Below are positions 51,886 to 63,851 of a stretch of DNA of 64,000 nucleotides, piece by piece; position 1 is the first letter of the stretch, and each line of letters starts with the position of its first letter. Position numbers and translations under genes: made by a program. The stretch is from Varanus komodoensis (Eukaryota > Chordata > Lepidosauria > Squamata > Varanidae). Below the pieces are notes generated by a model. That model made no database searches, was not told the origin of the DNA, and was given only the letters and a program-made list of their open reading frames with translations. The stretch is from the NCBI RefSeq assembly GCF_004798865.1, contig NW_025335268.1, positions 35,490,034-35,554,033 on the forward strand. The letters run 5' to 3'.

Positions 51886-52195
51886 TTATTTTATGTGGCC
51901 TGCAAACCCCCTTTTTTTTACTAAGAGTTTGAAGTATTTTGGAAATTTTTATTAACTTGCTTATAGTATACAACACAGTATTTTTGTATTGTAACCTTTG
52001 TAAATCACCTTGACAGCAAATCTGGTGAAAAGAAAGGTATATATTTTACGTTAATGGAAAGTATAATGATAATTGTCCAGAGACCACCACTTTTTAAAAA
52101 ACTGTTTCTGGAAATTCCATCTAAGAAAACATGCTTGTAATCAACTACTGGAAGAATACCACAGTGCACACAAGCCCCTTCCTATATGTACATCC

Positions 52196-52380
52196 TTACA
52201 AAGTTGCTTTACACTGAATCAGACCATTGGTCCATCTGCTTCAGGACTGTCTGTGCTGGCTGGCTGGCTGGCAGCAGTTCCCTAGGGTTTCAGATGGAGG
52301 TCTTTACCGATCTTTCCTGGAGATTGAGCCTGGGAGCCATGCATGAAAAAGCAGGTGCTCTTGCACTGACTTAAAACTAC
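52196..52380 (-). mobile_element. tRNA-headed SINE, second family
   Basis: TTACACTGAATCAGACCATT, GGTCCATCTGCTTCAGGACT, a GGCAGCAGTTCCCTAGGGTT block, then GGAGATTGAGCCTGGGAGCC and AGCAGGTGCTCTTGCACTGA. Read on the minus strand the head has an A-box region (AGTGCAAGAGCACCTGCT) and a B-box region (GGCTCAATCTCC). This matches a very common reptile SINE whose intact head starts TAGCTCAGTGGTAGAGC. The copy is worn and lacks the first bases of its head. Confidence 0.75.
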
Positions 52381-54318
52381 ACCCTAAAATGACCACATAC
52401 CAGTTTTGCATTCCCTTTGAAGGTTAGACTAGTGTCAACTTTGGTCAGCTATCCAAGCCAGATGAAAGCAAATATTTCCCCCAGATCCTCTGAGTAACAG
52501 CTAGGCCTATATATCACAACAGTGTAGTTGAAGGGCGGTGTATTTTGATTATGGCACAGACTGACTTCTGTGTATTTTAAAATGATAATGGCATAATGTG
52601 GCTGACCTGGGATCATTTTATGATGTAGGGTGAGGTATAAAATAAATGAATACATGCACATATCAATAAATTGCATGCCTCTTCCCTACCTCATAGGAAA
52701 GCAATATTTCTTACCCTTACAATCCATCCTGTTGCCCTCATGATATCTATTTCAACAGGCAACATAAAATTTCTGCTTTCACCCGACCAACTATTTAGAC
52801 TAAATGCTGGCAGAACCTATGAATTTTTCTTTTAAATATACTACAGAAGCTATTATTTGTATATAACATAGCTGAAAGATACTTGCAAGTGAAATTATAG
52901 AGTTCTACATGTGTTTTATGCAATGATTTGATGCAACCTAAAGCACTAGATGACTAACCTGCCCTCAGGTAGTCTGTGACAGACAGCTACTTGGACTGAA
53001 GGCATGGACAAATTTTATCGTTTAATTCTGGCTACATGTGTTCTTGCTTTGCGTAGAATGATAACTGAATGTGACAAACTGTGCTACATCCATTCTACAG
53101 TATGAAGTGGAGTCCATTAAGAACTGAGCTGAGATCACCACACTCATTTTGATTAACCTCCAGGCCACTAAACACCAATAAATATGTTGCACAGCAACTG
53201 CTAAATATATTTATATAAGCTTCAGGTCATACCATCATTTGTTGGTTACTGGAGTTAAGTAAAAATGAAAAAGAAGGAAAGAAAATATGTTTCTGTCAGT
53301 GCTGTTTTCACTAAAGAGCTATTTGATCCACTGTTTCTGAAGGGCTTAGCTGGAAAACACACTTTCAGTCTCACCCCTGCAACCTAAACTCCATTTGTGT
53401 GTGAAGCTAAATTAAGGTTAGTTGTTGAGGTGTTTAAAACCAGTTTCTATACCTGTTGTGGCATTTACAGATGAAAGCCTAACCATTCAACTGTAGAACA
53501 AATTCAATGAGCCACATGCAATACTTGAAAGGTATAAACACTAAAGGCAATAACCTGGTTAAATTTAAACCAGTGGGAGTTTTTTTGAGTAGGGAAATCA
53601 AGATTTTGACCTTCGGTTAGCTGGTGTCAGCTATTAGACTTAATAATGTGGGGGGAATAAAACTTTAGATTGAATGGGATGCAAAAACTGCTAGCCCTTC
53701 AAAGGAATTAATGAGTTCTTGCCGCTTCAAATACTGAGACATTTGAAATAACTGTGTCAGACACACTACTGCAGTGACAGGAGGCTACACAATTCTGTCA
53801 CCTTCTAAGCCGCATTGTTTCCACTACTGTTAATTTAAACCAATCCTTTTGAACTGGAAAATGTTCCCTAACCAAGTAAGAAATCATTGTTGCATCATTG
53901 GTCTACTCTTCTATTAATTTCTGCAAAAGTAATGCGACTAAAACAACACACACGGTGTTCGGTGTTCCCAGTTCTTCATTTTGCGCCTGTAGGAGGACTT
54001 TATAGAGCATTACTTAAAAGTTTGTTTCAATTTTATTTTTCTCCTCAGTAAGTGTAGATCACTTCTGTCAGGGCCTCATTCTGATTAAGAACTTGCCTCC
54101 ATGGGTCATGCTTTTGGAATTATTCCTTTGGGGAAACCTACTCCCAAAACATCTTTTTTCAGAGCTGAAAATTTGTATGGATATTCAGGACATATTTTGT
54201 GATAAAAGAAGCAGGTGAGGGGAGAGAGCATTAAGAGCTTGATATTTGCTTCCTCTCTCACTTCTTGTGGTGAAAGGAAGTATGAGCAGTGATGGGGACT
54301 AACTTCTTAGCAGGCCCT

Positions 54319-54505
54319 CATTTAACCAAAATGTACATTCTACATGCGTTTGTATGTAACAGCAGCCCAGTAATCCCATTAAAACACAAAAAGCTGCTTC
54401 TAATTGGGCTGACAGGCAGTGGAAAAGTCAATGGAAAGAGGGAGATGGGTTTTTTGTTTTTGATTTGGCTTTTTCTCTTGTTATTCCCCCATTCTTTGTT
54501 TTATC
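54319..54505 (+). repeat. Dispersed repeat shared with 46287-46444 (inverted)
   Basis: CATTTAACCAAAAT, TTTGTATGTAACAGCAGCCC, AGTAATCCCATTAAAACAC, GCTGCTTCTAATTGGGCTGA, ATGGAAAGAGGGA and CTTGTTATTCCCCCATTC align block by block with the reverse complement of 46287-46444, with one ~10-13 base length difference. It is probably the 3' UTR of the LINE subfamily seen at 46287-46955. No coding body was found beside this copy. Confidence 0.75.
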
Positions 54506-55709
54506 AGTCTTCATGCACTTGTTCCAACTAGAATAAACTTTTCTTTGGAAGGCCTGCTGGGTTAACTTTTTATGCATTAGTACATAATCTTACCTACTTC
54601 AAACAAAAAAGCATGTGCTCAGTTGATCTTGACATTTCCAGTTGCCTACCAAGCCAATCTTCACAACTGCCTCTAGTATGACTGCTGCTCTTCATGGTAT
54701 TTTCCAGTCAGCAGAGGTACTACAGACTCGTTGCCAAGCACTGCCCCCAGGAGCAAGTTAAGAGTCAACAATCCCCTGCTCACTGCTGCAATGGCACCTC
54801 TGCCTCTCCTTTCTGTACAGTTGAGGCTACTGGAAACATCCGGGCTCAAGAGGGCTGTTCCATAGCTCTCTGCTAAGGTCAGTGCTTCCCACTTTTGAAA
54901 ACTGGGCCAATGTTAGGATGGCGGGTGCCACCCAGGGTCGTGTGCAGCATTCTGGTGAGGTGGGCAGAAGCCGGGTTGCAGTCCCCACATGAGACAGTGG
55001 CGTCAGAAAATCAGTATGATTAGCAGCGGGTTATGAACAGCTAAATGTTTCAGAAGGTTTAAAAAAATGCATGGAGGCATGTTCATTTCCTTCATTTTCT
55101 ATAGCCCTTCAGGCCTGTATTTCATCCATATTTCCCTGTACTAGCGCTCTCATTCTTTAGCTTATGCCTGCTTCACCAAAGAATGGAAAGCAGCATCTCG
55201 AGAGGGTAATTTGTGTTAACATTTTAAGCAGGGGTGTTTTTGAAGAACACTGACACACTGCAAGGGTGGCTACTTGATTACAAATCATGAAAATGTCTGC
55301 TGGGATATACTCACAAATCACTGCACTGACCAAATTGCCCTGTGCTTTATCTGCACCAGGTCTGCCACATGACAATATTTCCTTTCTCTTTTAAATGTCA
55401 AAGTATGATTTGAAGGGTTGTTATTTAAACACACTGACCTGTACAATAACCAGAAGTACTTTATTTAAATCTGTCTTGAGCTGGGTCTAGCCATAAAAAG
55501 CTTATAATCTGTCATACCCTGACATCAAATGGGTTATTATAATGAGAGTAATTCAGGGGTGAGATCTGCAAACATATTTTCCTGCTGGGATTTTCTTACG
55601 CTCTCTCACACATATAATTTTGTTATGGCTTTTCCTCCTTGCCACAATATGAGCTTTTTAGAAACAGATTGCTATCAAGGATAGTAGAGTATGAGTGTTT
55701 ATTACTGTG

Positions 55710-55711
<2 letters not shown>

Positions 55712-55757
<46 letters not shown>
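55712..55757 (+). repeat. (AC)n microsatellite, about 23 units
   Basis: An uninterrupted AC run is followed by TCATGGGGGG and a (GA)n run (55766-55785). Confidence 0.95.
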
Positions 55758-55759
<2 letters not shown>

Positions 55760-56684
55760 ATGGGGGGAGAGAGAGAGAGAGAGAGCTTGCTTTGCTTTGC
55801 TAACTGCAATACTGTCACAAATTAACTAGTTTGTTTGAATTTAGATGTCTAAAATTAAAATGCTAGTTGGAAAATACAGATATGAATATGAGTACTGAAA
55901 TTCTGAGCCAGAGCTACATGTGCTCTAGAAGGCGGATGTGACTGTCTTGCATCACTATGCAGGCTTCCTCATGATATGCTGTGCATATGAAGTTGCCTCA
56001 CAGTTAGAACACTGGTCCCACAATTACATTAATATTGTCTATTCTGATAGCAGTTCCCAAGGCCTGTGTGCATTTTTTCCCTTGGCTCTGTTACCTTGAG
56101 CTCCTTTAATTGATGCTGGGGAGTATAATGCATGCACTCTTTTACTGAAAAGCAGTTAGCTGCATTGTCCACCTCTTTGCATATACAGAGCTGCCTGTTC
56201 AATAGAACTAAAGTCCTTGCAGGAAGAAGAGTTGTACTGACCCTCTGGAAACTCTTCCCTTGTGCAAGGGACTGTGGTATATGCTTGTTTGTTTGGCAGT
56301 GGATGTACACTGCAGATAATATGACTGTGTTATGGAATACTAATGACTAAAACATTCAAGTCAGAGCTACTTTTGATATCATGTAAACAGAATTAACCTG
56401 AAGCAGGTTGCTTAGTGACCGTGCATGAAAGACCACAGTAAAATGTGCACTAATTTGCTGTTGTCCTCATGAAAAACTAGCATACAGCAGCTTCTCTCAG
56501 CCTACTGCTGAGAAGCCGAATACACTATTAGCTTGTACAGCAGGAAATGAGCACTGTGAGAGTGTGTGTCTTATGCTCTGCAAGAAAGACAGCCAGATAT
56601 AATCTCTATTCTTGAAGAAGTCAATGCAAGATGAATTGGATGAACTTCTATAAAATTCCAGTCCAAGCCATTTCATTTCCCAAT

Positions 56685-56870
56685 AAAAGCAGGTTGCTTA
56701 CCTGTAACTGATGTTCTTCCAGTGGCCATCTGTGCAGTCACACATAGGGGTTCTGAGCCTGCGCAGTGCCTATGGCCGGAAATTTGATACCTAAAGGTCT
56801 TGGCGGGAAACTCCGCTCCCCCCCGCCGCATTATACATGGAGCGGAGTGTCCACCATTTTCCAGTCTTTG
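56685..56870. repeat. DIRS left inverted terminal repeat
   Basis: The stretch 56714-56870 is the inverted counterpart of 62436-62592; shared blocks include GCAGTGCC, GGTCTTGG, GGGAAACTC and CCACCATTTTCCAGTCTTTG. The outermost ~30 bases (56685-56713) have no partner in the other terminal repeat but are matched by the internal complementary region, as is usual in DIRS elements. Confidence 0.9.
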
Positions 56871-57040
56871 ATAGACCGGATGTTCGCTCTCTAAGGAAAA
56901 AAAAAATCTAAACCAAGAAAAAAAACACTATATGTATCGATAACAAGTTACGAATACAGTGTAGGTACCTAAAATAAAAAGTAGTACGGTACTGATAACA
57001 AGGTCCACCCATCGACACTGAGCGGGGCTGGCGGGTGGGT

Positions 57041-57134
57041 TGTGTGACTGCACAGATGGTCACTCGAAGAACATCAGTTACAGGTAAGCAACCTGCTTTT
57101 CTTCATCGTGGCCTCTGTGCATCACACATATGGG
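57041..57134. repeat. DIRS internal complementary region
   Basis: The stretch 57041-57100 is the reverse complement of the left outer end 56685-56744, with two differences in 60 bases by eye. The stretch 57101-57134 is the reverse complement of the right outer end 62556-62589, with no difference in 34. The two halves abut, which sets both outer borders of the element to the base and matches the circular-junction model for DIRS replication. Confidence 0.92.
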
Positions 57135-57176
57135 TAGATTAGCAAGATTACCCTGACTGGAGGAGGGAAGGTGTCA

Positions 57177-58037
57177 TCAACGAAGAACAGCTGAAAGAAC
57201 GGCTCTGCCAAAGGAACAGTCTTGTCTAGCATGGATGTCTAGATGATAATGTTTAGCAAATGTGCATGGAGTGGCCCACGTGGCCACCCTACAGACATTG
57301 TCAATCGGGACCCCCGCCGCAAAGGCTGAAGAAGCGGCTTCTGCTTGCATAGAATGACCCCTTGGGGTTGTAGGTAACTCCATCTTAGCCAACTGGTAGG
57401 ACAAAGTTATAGTGTGAACTATCCATTTGGAGAGTCTTTGAGGGGTAACAGGAGAACCTTGGTCCTGCTCCGAGTACTTCACAAAGAGCCGGTTGGAGCG
57501 GCGAATGGATTCGGTCCTTGATCTATAAAAGGCTAGGCAGCGGCGCACGTCAAGCGTGTGTAAGGATCTCTCGATCGGATTCGATGGAGGTGGAAAAAAG
57601 GCAGGTAGAACGATCTCTTGACTCATATGGAAAGTAGTAGCCACCTTTGGTAGAAAGGAAGGATCCATCCGTAGAACAACTTTCTCCCTATGGAAATTTA
57701 AATAGGAAGCGCCTACCCTTAATGCACAGAGCTCACTAACTGTTTGCGCTGATGTAACCGCCACAAGAAAAGCTGTCTTCCAGGAGACAAGGCGCAAATC
57801 AACAGTCACCAAAGGTTCAAATGGGGGTCTCATTAATGCCTGCAACACCACCGAAAGGCTCCAAGTAGGCATAACTGGTCTGATCGTTGGACGAAGGTTA
57901 TGTAGCCCTTTAAGGAATCTTTTTATCAATGGTTGAGAAAAAATGGAGGATCCCTGAATTGTACCACAGTAGTAAGAAATTGCCGCCGTGTATACCTTTA
58001 TGGAAGATGGTTTAAGTCCTAAATGGTGGAGTTCCAA
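57177..58037 (-). mobile_element. DIRS tyrosine recombinase region
   Basis: This region of the DIRS element encodes a phage-integrase-like tyrosine recombinase, used for integration instead of a DDE integrase. It begins with a core-binding-like part (SIKVYTAAISYYCGTIQG), followed by the catalytic-type half with TSAQTVSELCALRV, SPVTPQRLSKWIV and HSMQAEAASSAFAAGV, ending near the internal complementary region. The length is typical for vertebrate DIRS recombinases. It is part of a fossil element and is not a host gene. Confidence 0.88.
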
Positions 58038-58438
58038 GAGAAACTGAAGAATATTCTCTATGGATGCTGAATATGGGAGAAAAGAATGAGACTCTGCAAA
58101 GGTATTTAGCCGCGTATGACTTTCGGGTTGATGGTCTTAGCGCAGATTCGAGAATGCTTTGGATTTCTGGGTCTAAAGCCGTCTATCCCGATGGAAAACT
58201 CACCAAACCCAATGACAAAGGAAAAGGAAACGGATTCAAAGCCTCAATCCAAGTGACCGATTCGGGGACACAATCTGTAGAGAGTTAAACATCATTGGTA
58301 CCGAATCAGTAGCAAGTGTTATCGAATCCGCCATGCTGTTAGTTTCAGCGATGGGAGATCTGGGCGGCGAACTGTGCCCTCTTGCTGAGTTATTAGATAT
58401 GGAACAGTCGGAAGGTGAATTTATTTGCCGTGAGATAT

Positions 58439-59020
58439 TCAGAGAAGTGTTGAAAACCATGCTTGGTGTGGCCACCATCGAGTTATCAATAGTCCTGTGG
58501 CCCTGTCGTGGGCTATCTTCGATATTACTCTCATAATGAGGGGAATCGGTGGGAAAGCGTAAAAGCTCATATTGTCCCAGGGGATCATAAAAACATCCCC
58601 TAGTGATTCTTGTCCTATTCCCGCTCTCGAGCAAAAGTTCTCGCATACCCTGTTCTGCCGGGTAGCGAACAAGTCCATGTCCGGATGTCCCCAGCGATGG
58701 AAGAGTTGGTCGCATATCTGCCGATCCAGCTCCCATTCGTGGGATGTCGACATTTGTCTGCTTAGAAGATCGGCCTCGACATTGTCCATACCGGCTAGAT
58801 GTACAGCTACTAGAGCAATGTCTCTCGGGATGCACCAATTCCATATCCGCATTGATAGACGAGCCAGAGTGGGAGACTTCGTCCCACCTTGTTTGTTCAG
58901 ATAAAAAACTGTAGTGATGTTGTCCGAGGCTATCTGAACTACTTGATGCTGAAGAATGTCCTCGAAGGATCGCAGGGCCTTGGACACTGCCAGAAGTTCC
59001 AGGAAATTGATATGATTCAT
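58439..59020 (-). mobile_element. DIRS RNase H and adjoining region
   Basis: An RNase H-like fold follows the reverse transcriptase: NFLELLAVSKALRSF, VQIASDNITTVFYLNKQGGT and VHLAGMDNVEADLLSRQ are the expected blocks around the acidic active-site positions. The following segment (WGHPDMDLFATRQN) is the family's conserved region before the recombinase. It is part of the 56685-62589 fossil. Confidence 0.88.
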
Positions 59021-59029
59021 GGACTCCTG

Positions 59030-60106
59030 TCAATTCCAAACACCTTGAGTGCGTAGGCCAGAGCACAGTGCTCTCCATCTGAGCAGATATGCATCAGTAC
59101 CGAGAGTCACCGTAGGGCACCGAGGTCGGAACAGAACTCCAACGTTTAAGTTGGCTGGAACTGTACACCATATCAGAGATTGTAGAACGGAGGACGGAAG
59201 CTGAATCAACTTTGTAGGCACATCCTTTTGTGGTCGAAACATCTTGTTGAAGAAGAGCTGAAGGGGCGCAGCCGAAGCCTGGCATGTGGAACGACGGCAA
59301 CCGATGCAGCCATGTGTCCCAAGAGTCTTTAGATAGATCGGGCAGGAACCGTTTCGTCTCATCGCATTCGATGGATGTGTCGAACAAGAGTGCGTTGTCT
59401 GTCTTGAGGAAGAAATGCCTTTGCCATCCAGACGAGCGCCGATGAAATTGATCATCTGCGCAGGAACAAGAGAGGATTTCTCGCAGTTAATGCAAAGTCC
59501 AAGATCCTGCAGTAGGGTGCAGGCCATGTTTATAGAGGAACAAAGTCCCTCTCTGGTCTGAGAAACCAATAACCAGTCATCGAGGTAGGGGTATATTTGA
59601 ACACCACGTAGTCGGAGGTATGCGCAGACCGGAGCCATGCACTTCGTAAAGACCCTTGGGGCAGTAGCCAGTCCAAATGGGAGCACCATGAATTCGAAGA
59701 TTTCAGAAGCAACAGCAAAACGGAGGAAACGCCTATGACACAGATGGATCGAAATGTGAAAATAGGCGTCCCTCAAGTCCAATGAGGCAAACCAATTCTC
59801 TCTCCTCAGCAACGGTAAGATATTTTGAAGGGTGGTCATCCAAAATTTCTTTGGTGGCATAAATTTGTTAATAGCTCTTAGGTCCAATATTGGCAGGAGA
59901 CCCCCTTCCCATTTCAGGACCGTAAAGTATCTAGAATAGAATTTATGCAGTCCTTCAGGTAGAGACAAGCAATGAACCGCTCCCTTACGAAGGAGCTGAT
60001 GAACTTCGTCCAACAACACTGGCGGGCATGGAGTAAACTGGATCGGACTCGATGGAGGAATGATGTCGATTTCTATTCGATATCTGTGCTGAATAATGGA
60101 TAACAC
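59030..60106 (-). mobile_element. DIRS reverse transcriptase region
   Basis: The reverse transcriptase blocks typical of DIRS/Ty3-related elements appear in order: ILDLRAINKFMPPKKFWM, FASLDLRDAYFHISIH, FEFMVLPFGLATAPRVFTK, and the YLDD catalytic box (about 59575-59590) in VQIYPYLDDWLLVSQ. The LDLRDAYFH and LPFGLATAP phrases separate it from the LINE reverse transcriptases elsewhere in the window. It is part of the fossil element. Confidence 0.92.
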
Positions 60107-60367
60107 CCACCGATCAGATGTAATGGACTCCCAAATGGGGAGTCTGCCTTTCAGCTGGTCCCCAAATGAGAGGGGGAAGGGTGGGGTTAGGAGTAAAAGA
60201 AGGATTCGCCCACCCTATCAGCACTGGCGTTTATCCCCATCAAAATGGCGGCGGCCTTGCTGGAATCGCTGGGGCGGTTGCTGTCTGCAGCGTTGTTGGT
60301 GGTGCTGTGGCTGTTGTTGGGGCTGATATTGTTGTCAATATTGTGGACGGGTCCACAACCACTTACG

Positions 60368-62207
60368 TCAAGGCTGAGGCTGTAGTTCCGTAAGACGAGC
60401 CGTCATCCCAGACTCGTGAATTTTCTTCAACTTGTGGTCGGTCTTTGTGTTGAAGAGGCCGGACCCGTCAAAGGGCATCTCCTCCGGGAAGTTGCAATTA
60501 TGCAACCAAGCATGCCTCCGGAGGGATATGGCACTGACCAATGCCCTTGAATACGTGTCCACATGGTGTCTAGCTGTAGAGAGCTGTTGCACTGCGACCT
60601 GCATGGCCTCCTTTACGAAAACCCATGCAAGGTCACCTTGGTTGTCTGGGAGAGCGGCAATGATGTCGTCTAGGTGCTGCATTATAAAATATTGATAGTG
60701 CGCCAATGTCGCCTCGTAGTTGGAGATTTGCAGGCCGAGTCCAGAGGCCGCATAGACTCAGCATGCAAGGGAGTCGATCTTCCTCCCTTCCTTGTCCCAG
60801 GGCACAGTGTGACCCCTTGCTTCCCGGCCCTGAGAAGACTCCACCACGACCGAGTTGGGTTTAAGGTGATGAAGGAGGAACGGAATGTCCTCCTGAACCC
60901 GGTACATGGCTTTGTATCTCCTTGATGTCGGTTGAGGGTGAGCCGGGAGGTCCCATGGCTGAGTCATCACGTGACACAGAGCTGTGATGAGCGGCAAAGC
61001 GATGGAGGTTGATTGTTCACCCCGGAACACATCGTAGAACCGATTGGTGCTGGGACTGGGCTGTTGGTGGGTCTCGATCTCCAGCGACTGAACCAGCCTG
61101 GACATCAGCTCTGCGAAAGAGATGTGTGGCTCTTCTGGTGATCTGGGGCCTTGCAATGTGACCGCAGCATCGGGTGAAGTCGAACTGACCTCAGACTTGT
61201 CCAAGTCCACCCAATAAGGAGCTGGGATGCTGGATGAGGAATCTCCTGGCGACACTGATCTACCGCTCTCCCTAGACGGTGCCCGTGGAGCATCTCTCGG
61301 GGCTGAAGGATGGAAGCGATCCCGAGTAGCCGGCGGAGAAGAATGGTCTCGAGTAGCCGGGTAGTAGCCGACGGATTGGTAATCACCCCATCTCGGAACG
61401 GAAGAATACCGGGAATGATACCAATCATCGGATCGGGCATCTGAAGACTGACTTCTATGGCTCCTTGGGGGAGACATTCCAGTCTCAGTGTCCAGCCATA
61501 CAGGAGGCATAGGCATGGGAGACCTAGCCCTCAGTGAAGAATCTTATATCTCGCCATCGGAGATCAAACCCCAAGGTGGATCTTGGTGTAGTTCAGTTCC
61601 CGTACGGCGTGGAGAGCCCGGAGGAGTAATCCTCATAGCCGCCTGAATGGTTGGACCCAAGGGTGTCGGTACCGCAGCAGTCAGGACCAAGGAAGCCGCC
61701 GAACCCGAGTGTCGGTGTTTGGGATGCTCGGGTTTTTTTGGTTTCTTAACAAGCTTTTCGGCCTTGTCTTTCTTGGCCTTTTTATGCACAGACAGCTTTT
61801 CAGGGCCGCTGTGTTTCCTCTTTTCCCACTGCTTTTTTTGGTGGGGAAGCAGGCTGATTGCCCATGATGGGAGCACCTTTGTCCAAAGGGCATGAGGGCG
61901 GAACAGTAGAGGAAGGAGCCAGGTGCTGCAATGGAGCAGTTGGCACTGGATGGCAGTCAGGTGCACCTGAAGTTGTAGCGGACTTAGTCACCAGCCGGTT
62001 CGATTGTAGGAGAGCCTGGTCCCACAGGAGTTTACACAGGCAATTCTCCCTATTCTTCCTAGCCTGCTTAGAGAAGGCCAGACAGTGGTCACATTTGTCC
62101 ATCCTGTGACCTTCCCCTAAACAGAGGAGGCACAGGTCATGTGGATCTGCTGCGGGCATCTTAGAGCTGCACTCTACGCACTTGTGGAACGCCGCTCGTT
62201 GTGCCAT
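60368..62207 (-). mobile_element. DIRS Gag-like region
   Basis: The first coding part of the element starts near 62207 with MAQRAAFHKCVECSSKMP and a row of paired cysteines (C-x2-C and CLLCLGEGH, CDHC), a zinc-finger-like head often seen in vertebrate DIRS Gag-like proteins. A Lys/Pro-rich and Ser/Arg-rich middle follows, and a helical part near 60400-60700 (AHYQYFIMQHLDDIIAALPD). It is spread over more than one frame. Assignment rests mainly on position and composition. Confidence 0.75.
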
Positions 62208-62435
62208 CGTGGAAAGAGAAGAAAGAAGATAGTATAGAGGGAGTAGATAATATTTTTGGGGGTTTTTTTATAGAAGAAGAAGAAGAGTTGTGAAGAAACT
62301 AATAGGAATGCTAATAATAGTAATACGAATGAGGGAATACTAACTTGGAAAAGAAAGAGAGAAATTGACAAAGCTGAAAGGAGTAACGATCTTAGCGAGA
62401 GCGAAAGCAGCACGAAGCACAATGAATGGCGGTCG

Positions 62436-62592
62436 CAAAGACTGGAAAATGGTGGACACTCTGCTTCATATATAATGTGGGGGGGGGGAGCAGAGTTTCC
62501 CACCAAGACCATTAGCTATCCATCTTCCGGCCACAGGCACTGCACAGGCGCAGAACCCATATGTGTGATGCACAGAGGCCACGATGAAGAAC
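62436..62592. repeat. DIRS right inverted terminal repeat
   Basis: This is the inverted partner of 56714-56870. The outer 34 bases to 62589 are also copied, inverted, at 57101-57134. A G9-10 run near 62481 corresponds to the C-rich run in the left repeat. Confidence 0.9.
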
Positions 62593-63764
62593 TTTAGAAC
62601 CGCCTTTCTCAAACTGGTAACCTCTAAATGTTTTCAACTACAACTCCCAGGATTCCTGACCATTGACCAAGGCTGAGCCAAAGAGCTGATGCTGACTCCT
62701 CCTCCTCCTCTCTTTAAGCTATTCAAATAAACTTGTTATCAGTTGAAGGATTTTTGTTTGTAAACATTTTGATAACCAAAACTGTTTCCAAACAGACTTA
62801 AGATATCAGTCCCAGTCTGGATCCAGCTAGTTATGATGAAGGCCCATTGAAAGCCATGGGTCTTCTTGGTTGTGCTAGGATGTTAAAATGTAAGCCTATG
62901 CATATTTATGCATAAGTAAGTTCTACTGTGCACAATTGGGTTTTCTTCCTATTGTATTTTGAAAAGTGCAAACTGTATTGAATTGGAGCCATTAAATTGC
63001 AGTAGAAGTTTCTTACAATCTATGACATAATACGACCAATCTAATTCTGGGGCATTCATCCACAAGACTTAAACAATTATTTTCTTTAAAAAGAACTAAT
63101 TTACCTTAAGGGCATCATTCTTCTATTTTTGTGCTAAAACACTCAAAGAATTCCTCCAATAACTTTTTGTCCTTTTCAAAAGAAACCTCCATTTGTTTTT
63201 ACTGTTGCCTTATTTCTTACACGAATATATATGATCCTATTAGACTCTTGCTTGCACTGTGGGTGGTTGGTCACAGTGCTAAACCATTATACTGGCACAA
63301 CTTTGCCAAAACTGCAGAACTGTTTTGCAATAACATGAGAATGAGAAAGTTCCACAAGTTATCAGGTTCTCAAAGGAGAAGCAGCAGCCAAAACATAAGT
63401 CTGCCTATTTGGTTAGCAGTGATTCAGCCTCAGTCCAGTCTAGCGCAACCACATACCTGCACTTCTGCTCCCTCCCCGCAGATGCCTTGAGGCAAACTGG
63501 AAAGCTGCTGCCATGAGGTTGGTCCTTAGGACTCAACTGGCCCTTGTGAGTTGAAGCCTTTAATTTCCTCAGCTGGGGGCAAGGGGAATGGTTAATGAGA
63601 CTCAAACTAGTCTACTCTGAACATTTGAACTCAGTCCAGTTGGACTCAGCTCTTCATCCTCATTGAATATTGTGTTCCTTTGCTCCATCTGAACTGCTGC
63701 AAACTGTAGCCGATAGCAGAGCAGACTTAAGCAAAGGTCTGAACCAGTGTTCTTCATTGCAAGG

Positions 63765-63766
<2 letters not shown>
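62593..63766. other. Intron sequence right of the DIRS element
   Basis: This is AT-rich sequence with a short SINE/LINE-like phrase near 62598-62690 (CCTCTAAATGTTTTCAACTA, CAACTCCCAGGATTCCTGAC), seen in many reptile repeats. Otherwise nothing was recognised. Confidence 0.5.

Positions 63767-63767
<1 letters not shown>

Positions 63768-63849
<82 letters not shown>
63768..63849 (+). repeat. Compound (TC)n(AC)n microsatellite
   Basis: About 24 TC units run directly into about 16 AC units. The open frames on both strands here are artefacts of the repeat. Confidence 0.97.

Positions 63850-63851
<2 letters not shown>

Larger units (their letters stand above)
56685..62589 (-). mobile_element. DIRS-type tyrosine-recombinase retrotransposon, near full length
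   Basis: This is a 5.9 kb element inserted in the ARID1B intron and read in the same direction as the gene. Parts right to left: right inverted terminal repeat, Gag-like region (60368-62207), reverse transcriptase (about 59030-60106), RNase H and following region (58439-59020), tyrosine recombinase (57177-58037), internal complementary region (57041-57134), left inverted terminal repeat. This order, the lack of a target duplication, and the internal copy of both ends define the DIRS group. The two inverted repeats are roughly 85 percent alike by eye and CpG sites are still common, suggesting moderate age. It is structurally complete but looks broken in a few places in its coding parts, and is treated as a fossil. 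Confidence 0.93.

Noticed and set aside
52320-52380. tRNA-like A and B box sequences
   Set aside because: They belong to a worn SINE head, not a functional tRNA gene; the cloverleaf cannot be completed.
60096-60393. Plus-strand frames beside the DIRS reverse transcriptase
   Set aside because: Shadows of the minus-strand DIRS coding parts.
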